From NCBI GenBank assembly GCA_001801495.1, contig MGXW01000046.1:1-27181 (forward strand): a stretch of 27,181 nucleotides of DNA. Reading direction: 5' to 3'. The stretch is from Gammaproteobacteria bacterium RIFCSPHIGHO2_12_FULL_37_34 (GTDB lineage Bacteria; Pseudomonadota; Gammaproteobacteria; DSM-16500). Both the position numbers and the translations under genes were made by a program. Positions 23,303 to 27,181 of the stretch are shown here, in pieces (the first letter of the stretch is position 1; the number at the start of each line of letters is the position of its first letter). The notes beneath the pieces are model-generated. The model had not been told where the DNA came from, searched no databases, and was given only the letters and a program-made list of their open reading frames with translations.

Positions 23303-24397
23303 ATGTATATCCATCAGCGCAAAGAGTGGCCAAACTTCATATGGGATCAGGCGATTATAGCGGATCTTCTTGCGGAGATACGTTACCTACAAGGGCGATT
23401 GCTAGGACAAATGAGTACGCTTGGATTTCAATTACGCGAAGAAGCCACACTACAAACATTAACACAAGACGTACTGAAAACAAGCGAAATTGAAGGCGAA
23501 ATGCTCAATACCGAGCAAGTACGTTCTTCTATTGCTAAACGGCTAGGCCTTGATATTGGCGCCATCACACAAACTGATCGTCGTGTAGAAGGCGTTGTAG
23601 AAATCATGCTTGATGCCACCCGTCATTTTGATGCACCAATAACAAAAGATCGCCTATTTAGATGGCATACAGCTTTGTTTCCTGCTGGTAAAAGTGGTAT
23701 CCAACGTATTGCTGTTGGTAGATGGCGCACGAAAGAGAGCAGCATCATGCAAGTGGTATCTGGACCCATCGGACGAGAGAAAATACATTTTGAAGCTCCA
23801 ACCTATGATAGGCTAAAAAAAGAAATGGCTGCATTCATTAAGTGGTTTAATACTCCATCTAAAATAGATCTAGTCATTCAATCAGCTTTAGCACATTTTT
23901 GGTTTGTTACGATTCACCCATTCGATGATGGTAATGGACGCATTGCTCGTGCAATTTCCGATATGCTATTGGCACGCTCAGAACAAAGCAAACAACGTTT
24001 TTATAGCATGTCATCGCAAATACAACGTGAACGCAATGCTTATTATCATGTGCTTGAACACTGCCAAAAGGGATCGGTAGATATCACAGCCTGGATCGAG
24101 TGGTTTCTGAATTGTTTAAAACATGCGATATCTACATCTGATAAGATGCTTCAAAACATACTCATCAAGGCACGGTTTTGGACAATTCATACTGGGGAAT
24201 CATTCAATGAACGACAACGCTCCATCCTCAATCGCTTGTTAGATGGATTTTATGGAAAACTTACTTCATCTAAATGGGCAAAACTAACAAAGTGTTCGCA
24301 AGACACTGCTTTAAGAGATATTAATGACTTATTAGAACGTCATATTTTGATAAAAGATGAGGCTCGCGGCAGAAGTACCAGCTACAAACTTAAGTAA
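23303..24397 (+). CDS. Fic domain protein adenylyltransferase (DUF4172, class II)
   Basis: A 364-residue Fic protein. The N-terminal ~80 residues match the DUF4172 type (EWPNFIWDQAIIADLLAEIRYLQGRLLG). T60-S-E-I-E64-G65 fits the inhibitory (S/T)xxxE(G/N) motif placed before the Fic fold, as in class II enzymes. The active loop HPFDDGNGRIAR starts at H205 and is complete (HxFx(D/E)GNGRxxR), so AMP or similar nucleotide transfer to protein hydroxyls is expected. The C-terminal ~80 residues look like a winged helix (TKCSQDTALRDINDLLERHILI). The frame opens earlier at a GTG (23261), but the ATG at 23303 gives the usual N-terminus; its ribosome site is weak. No antitoxin gene is adjacent. The 3' end overlaps dcd by 8 nt tail to tail. 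Confidence 0.92.
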   Translation: MYIHQRKEWPNFIWDQAIIADLLAEIRYLQGRLLGQMSTLGFQLREEATLQTLTQDVLKTSEIEGEMLNTEQVRSSIAKRLGLDIGAITQTDRRVEGVVEIMLDATRHFDAPITKDRLFRWHTALFPAGKSGIQRIAVGRWRTKESSIMQVVSGPIGREKIHFEAPTYDRLKKEMAAFIKWFNTPSKIDLVIQSALAHFWFVTIHPFDDGNGRIARAISDMLLARSEQSKQRFYSMSSQIQRERNAYYHVLEHCQKGSVDITAWIEWFLNCLKHAISTSDKMLQNILIKARFWTIHTGESFNERQRSILNRLLDGFYGKLTSSKWAKLTKCSQDTALRDINDLLERHILIKDEARGRSTSYKLK

Positions 24398-24956
24398 TTG
24401 GTAATGTTACACCTGTTTGCCCCTGATATTTCCCTTTGCGATCTTTATAAGAAGTTTCACATTCTTCATCAGACTCAAGAAAAAGCAGCTGCGCTACACC
24501 TTCATGAGCATAAATTTTTGCAGGGAGCGGTGTGGTATTAGAAAATTCTAGGGTGATATGACCTTCCCATTCTGGCTCAAGTGGTGTCACATTCACAATG
24601 ATACCGCAACGCGCATAAGTAGATTTCCCTAAACAAATAACGATCACACTTCGAGGAATACGAAAATATTCCACGCTGCGTGCTAAGGCAAATGAATTGG
24701 GAGGAATAATACAAACATCTGATTTCACATCGACAAAACTTTGTGGAGCAAAATTTTTAGGATCTACAATAGCAGAATTAATGTTAGTAAAAATTTTAAA
24801 TTCATCCGAACAACGCACATCATAACCATAACTCGACGTACCATGCGACACGATTTTATCTACACCATTATGACGCACTTGATTGTATTCAAATGGCACG
24901 ATCATGTGATAAGTTTGCGCCATTTTACGAATCCATTTATCAGATTTAATACTCAT
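24390..24956 (-). CDS. dcd: dCTP deaminase
   Basis: Dcd deaminates dCTP to dUTP, feeding dTMP synthesis. The 188-residue product is near-canonical across its length: MSIKSDKWIRKMA, GTSSYGYDVRCSDEFKIF, FVDVKSDVCIIPPNSFALA, GKSTYARCGIIVNVTPLEPE with the catalytic glutamate, and KDRKGKYQGQTGVTLP. It follows mrp by 4 nt and is surely co-transcribed. The stop codon lies within the last codons of the convergent Fic gene. Confidence 0.96.
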   Translation of the reverse strand: MSIKSDKWIRKMAQTYHMIVPFEYNQVRHNGVDKIVSHGTSSYGYDVRCSDEFKIFTNINSAIVDPKNFAPQSFVDVKSDVCIIPPNSFALARSVEYFRIPRSVIVICLGKSTYARCGIIVNVTPLEPEWEGHITLEFSNTTPLPAKIYAHEGVAQLLFLESDEECETSYKDRKGKYQGQTGVTLPIT

Positions 24957-24960
24957 TCCT

Positions 24961-26037
24961 CTACCCCCTCACCACTATTTTCGGGAATTTTGCCGAGTAA
25001 TCTTTTGGTTGCAAAGCAAGTGTTGCAGCTGCTTTTCGCGCTATCTGATCAAACAATTTTGCATATTGGTGATCAGGTTCTGTTACAACTGGTGGTCGAC
25101 CTTGATCGGTTGTTTCTCGTATTGAACTCGCTAAAGGAATAGACCCCAAAAAAGACAATGCATATTCTTGCGCTAATTTTCTACCTCCTCCTGTACCAAA
25201 AATGGCTTCTTCATGTCCGCATTGTGAGCAATGATAACTACTCATATTTTCAATGACGCCTAATAATGGCACATGAAGCTTGTTAAACATTTCGCATGCA
25301 CGCCGCACATCTAATAAAGCAAGGTCTTGAGGAGTGGTAACAATCACAGCACAACTAACAGGAATTTTTTGGCATAGGGTTAATTGAATATCGCCCGTGC
25401 CAGGCGGTAAATCAACAATTAAATAATCCAATGCCTCCCAGCGGGTATCTTGCAATAATTGCTGTAATGCTTTACCAAGCATGGGTCCACGCCACACCAT
25501 GGGGGTTTCCTGATCAATAAGATAACCGATAGACATCGATTGAATACCGTGTCGTTTAATCGGTAAGAGTGATTTCTCATGAAATACTGGTCGCTCAGCA
25601 ACCACTCCTAACATGGCTGGTTGGCTTGGACCATAAATATCAGCATCTAATAAACCAACTTCTGCACCTTCCTTTGCAAGCGTAAGAGCAAGATTGACAG
25701 CTACCAAAGATTTACCCACACCACCTTTACCAGAACCTACTGCAATGATATTTTTTACATTAGCAAGGCGAGACATGCCTAACTTGCCCACATGCGCATC
25801 GATCTGTAATGATAGTTTAATATCTATTGTTCTACCTTGCGCTATTGGTTTTAGTAAAGCCGTTAAAGCAGCAAGCATATCCTCTTTTATACTAGCAAAA
25901 GGATAGCCTAATTTTATGTCAATCGTGATTTTATCTACTGTAACTTCAATATGCTGAATAGCGCGCGCAGTAAGCAAATCCATATCCAAATAAGGATCGT
26001 GATACTGTAAAAGTTTTGCTTCTATCTCTTGACGCAC
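24961..26037 (-). CDS. mrp: Iron-sulfur cluster carrier Mrp/ApbC (P-loop NTPase)
   Basis: A 358-residue Mrp/NBP35-type ATPase that binds and hands over iron-sulfur clusters. An N-terminal MIP18/DUF59-like domain (~1-75) precedes the deviant Walker A SGKGGVGKS at ~103-111, then LLDADIYGPSQPAML, VDLPPGTGDIQLTL and the cluster-binding CSQC within SSYHCSQCGHEEAIFG. The start is a GTG at 26037 after a GAGAG site; no earlier ATG exists in frame. It is divergent from metG across 74 nt, the same mrp/metG arrangement found in E. coli, and leads into dcd. Confidence 0.95.
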   Translation of the reverse strand: MRQEIEAKLLQYHDPYLDMDLLTARAIQHIEVTVDKITIDIKLGYPFASIKEDMLAALTALLKPIAQGRTIDIKLSLQIDAHVGKLGMSRLANVKNIIAVGSGKGGVGKSLVAVNLALTLAKEGAEVGLLDADIYGPSQPAMLGVVAERPVFHEKSLLPIKRHGIQSMSIGYLIDQETPMVWRGPMLGKALQQLLQDTRWEALDYLIVDLPPGTGDIQLTLCQKIPVSCAVIVTTPQDLALLDVRRACEMFNKLHVPLLGVIENMSSYHCSQCGHEEAIFGTGGGRKLAQEYALSFLGSIPLASSIRETTDQGRPPVVTEPDHQYAKLFDQIARKAAATLALQPKDYSAKFPKIVVRG

Positions 26038-26063
26038 GTTATACTCTCTAAAACTAAGGAAAA

Positions 26064-26080
26064 TTTGCTATACTGTAGCA
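26064..26080 (+). promoter_or_regulatory. Extended -10 promoter for metG
   Basis: TTTGCTATACTGTAGCA holds TGC-TATACT (TATACT at 26069-26074), 37 nt before the metG ATG. It differs from the block ahead of ybaB by a single base insertion. Confidence 0.5.
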
Positions 26081-26111
26081 CTTTTTATGAAAGGCTCATA
26101 GGCTATCTCTT

Positions 26112-27181
26112 ATGACAACAAAACGAAAAATCTTAGTAACCAGTGCCCTGCCCTATGCAAATGGTCCACTGCATTTAGGACACATGGTAGGCTATATTCA
26201 AGCTGACATATGGGTTCGATTACAAAAAATGCTAGGGCATGATTGTCTGTATGTTGGTGGTAGCGATAGCCATGGCACACCAATTATGATTCAAGCTGAA
26301 AAAATGGGCATCACTCCAGAAGACCTCATCAGGCAAATTCATTCGGAACAGAAACAAGATTTTGAAGATTTTATGATTGAGTTTGACAACTACTACACAA
26401 CACACTCTGAAGAAAATCGTGAAATTGTAGAAACCATATTTAAACGACATTTGGCTAAAGGAAATATTAGCAAACGCACCATTAAACAATTGTTTGATCC
26501 TGAAAAAAAAATATTTTTACCTGATCGTTATATAAAAGGCGAATGTCCACACTGCGCTGCAAAAGATCAATATGGTGATAATTGCGAAGCGTGCGGTGGA
26601 ACTTACACGCCAACAGAATTAAAAAACTATTACTCCATTTTATCAGGTAGTAAACCTATAGAAAAAGAATCTGAACATTATTTTTTTAAATTACAACATT
26701 ATGAAAGTTTTTTAAAATCGTGGACTCATCATGGCCATCTACAAGCAGAAGTAACTAATAAATTAGATGAATGGTTTACAATTGGCTTGCGGGAATGGGA
26801 CATCTCACGTGATGCTCCTTATTTCGGATTTATTATTCCAGGAGAAAAAGACAAATATTTTTATGTTTGGCTAGATGCGCCTATTGGTTACATGGCGAGC
26901 TTCAAAAATCTATGCAACAAAAAAAATATTAACTTTGATGACTACTGGAATCCTAATAGCTCCATTGAACTTTATCATTTTATTGGTAAAGATATTATTT
27001 ACTTTCACGCTCTTTTTTGGCCAGCGATTCTCCATGGCGCGGATTTTCGTACGCCCACTGCCATTTTTGCCAATGGTTTTTTAACTATTGATGGGCAAAA
27101 AATGTCAAAATCGCGCGGAACATTTATTAAAGCACGAACCTATCTCCATCATTTACATCCTGAATATTTGCGCTATTACTT
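26112..27181 (+). CDS. metG: Methionyl-tRNA synthetase (5' part, runs off the window)
   Basis: MetG charges tRNA-Met with methionine. The window holds the first 356 codons; the frame is open to the last base. Visible features are the class I HIGH signature HLGH (21-24) in SALPYANGPLHLGH, the GGSDSHGTPI stretch, a four-cysteine zinc knuckle (CPHC...CEAC, ~145-161), WDISRDAPYFGF, the FYVWLDAPIGYMAS core and KMSKS (330-334). All are intact. The ATG at 26112 follows a short leader with a candidate extended -10 promoter. The gene is divergent from mrp. Confidence 0.96.
   Translation, partial: MTTKRKILVTSALPYANGPLHLGHMVGYIQADIWVRLQKMLGHDCLYVGGSDSHGTPIMIQAEKMGITPEDLIRQIHSEQKQDFEDFMIEFDNYYTTHSEENREIVETIFKRHLAKGNISKRTIKQLFDPEKKIFLPDRYIKGECPHCAAKDQYGDNCEACGGTYTPTELKNYYSILSGSKPIEKESEHYFFKLQHYESFLKSWTHHGHLQAEVTNKLDEWFTIGLREWDISRDAPYFGFIIPGEKDKYFYVWLDAPIGYMASFKNLCNKKNINFDDYWNPNSSIELYHFIGKDIIYFHALFWPAILHGADFRTPTAIFANGFLTIDGQKMSKSRGTFIKARTYLHHLHPEYLRYY

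Overview
The window is a stretch of bacterial chromosome made mostly of core genes. The gene set (lpxK/msbA lipid A genes, dnaX-ybaB-recR, mpl, apaG, rpoS, hda, ihfB, dcd, mrp/metG) is that of a gammaproteobacterium. The low G+C look, the pyrophosphate-type phosphofructokinase and the mix of accessory genes (chagasin-like inhibitor, Fic protein, effector-like unknown) make me think of Legionellales, a Legionella/Coxiella/Rickettsiella relative. That placement is an inference from memory and was not computed. I see no insertion sequence, prophage, CRISPR array or integron.

Layout. (1) 1-3442, minus strand: msbA -> lpxK -> a secreted chagasin-family (I42) protease inhibitor, joined by 11-nt and 4-nt overlaps, with a perfect 14-bp inverted repeat beyond the end. 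(2) 3505-5461, plus: dapD-dapE for lysine/meso-diaminopimelate synthesis. (3) 5508-8405, plus: tRNA-Ser(GGA), SRP RNA (ffs), dnaX, ybaB, recR, a DNA-maintenance cluster. (4) 8408-11379, minus: mpl -> apaG, then an unrecognised 371-residue lysine-rich protein. (5) 11443-14291, plus: a soluble double-PAS histidine kinase, a FixJ-type regulator and a degenerate UspA-like protein, closed by a strong terminator. (6) 14446-15711, plus: PPi-dependent phosphofructokinase with its own promoter. (7) 15746-20948, minus: DUF2066 protein -> hda -> eno -> ftsB -> surE -> rpoS, with rpoS convergent to the phosphofructokinase gene. (8) 21050-24397, plus: ArnT-like membrane glycosyltransferase, ihfB, and a Fic/DUF4172 AMP-transferase behind a dense repeat array. 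(9) 24390-26037, minus: mrp -> dcd, divergent from metG, which runs off the right edge at 27181.

The genes supply lipid A maturation and export, peptidoglycan precursor synthesis and recycling, replication control (DnaX, Hda, IHF), glycolysis (PFP, enolase), stationary-phase control (RpoS, SurE) and one two-component pathway. The parts least explained by core biology are the inhibitor coupled to lpxK, the 371-residue unknown, the kinase/regulator/Usp-like trio and the Fic gene with its operator-like repeats. I did not find a clearly new multi-gene system.
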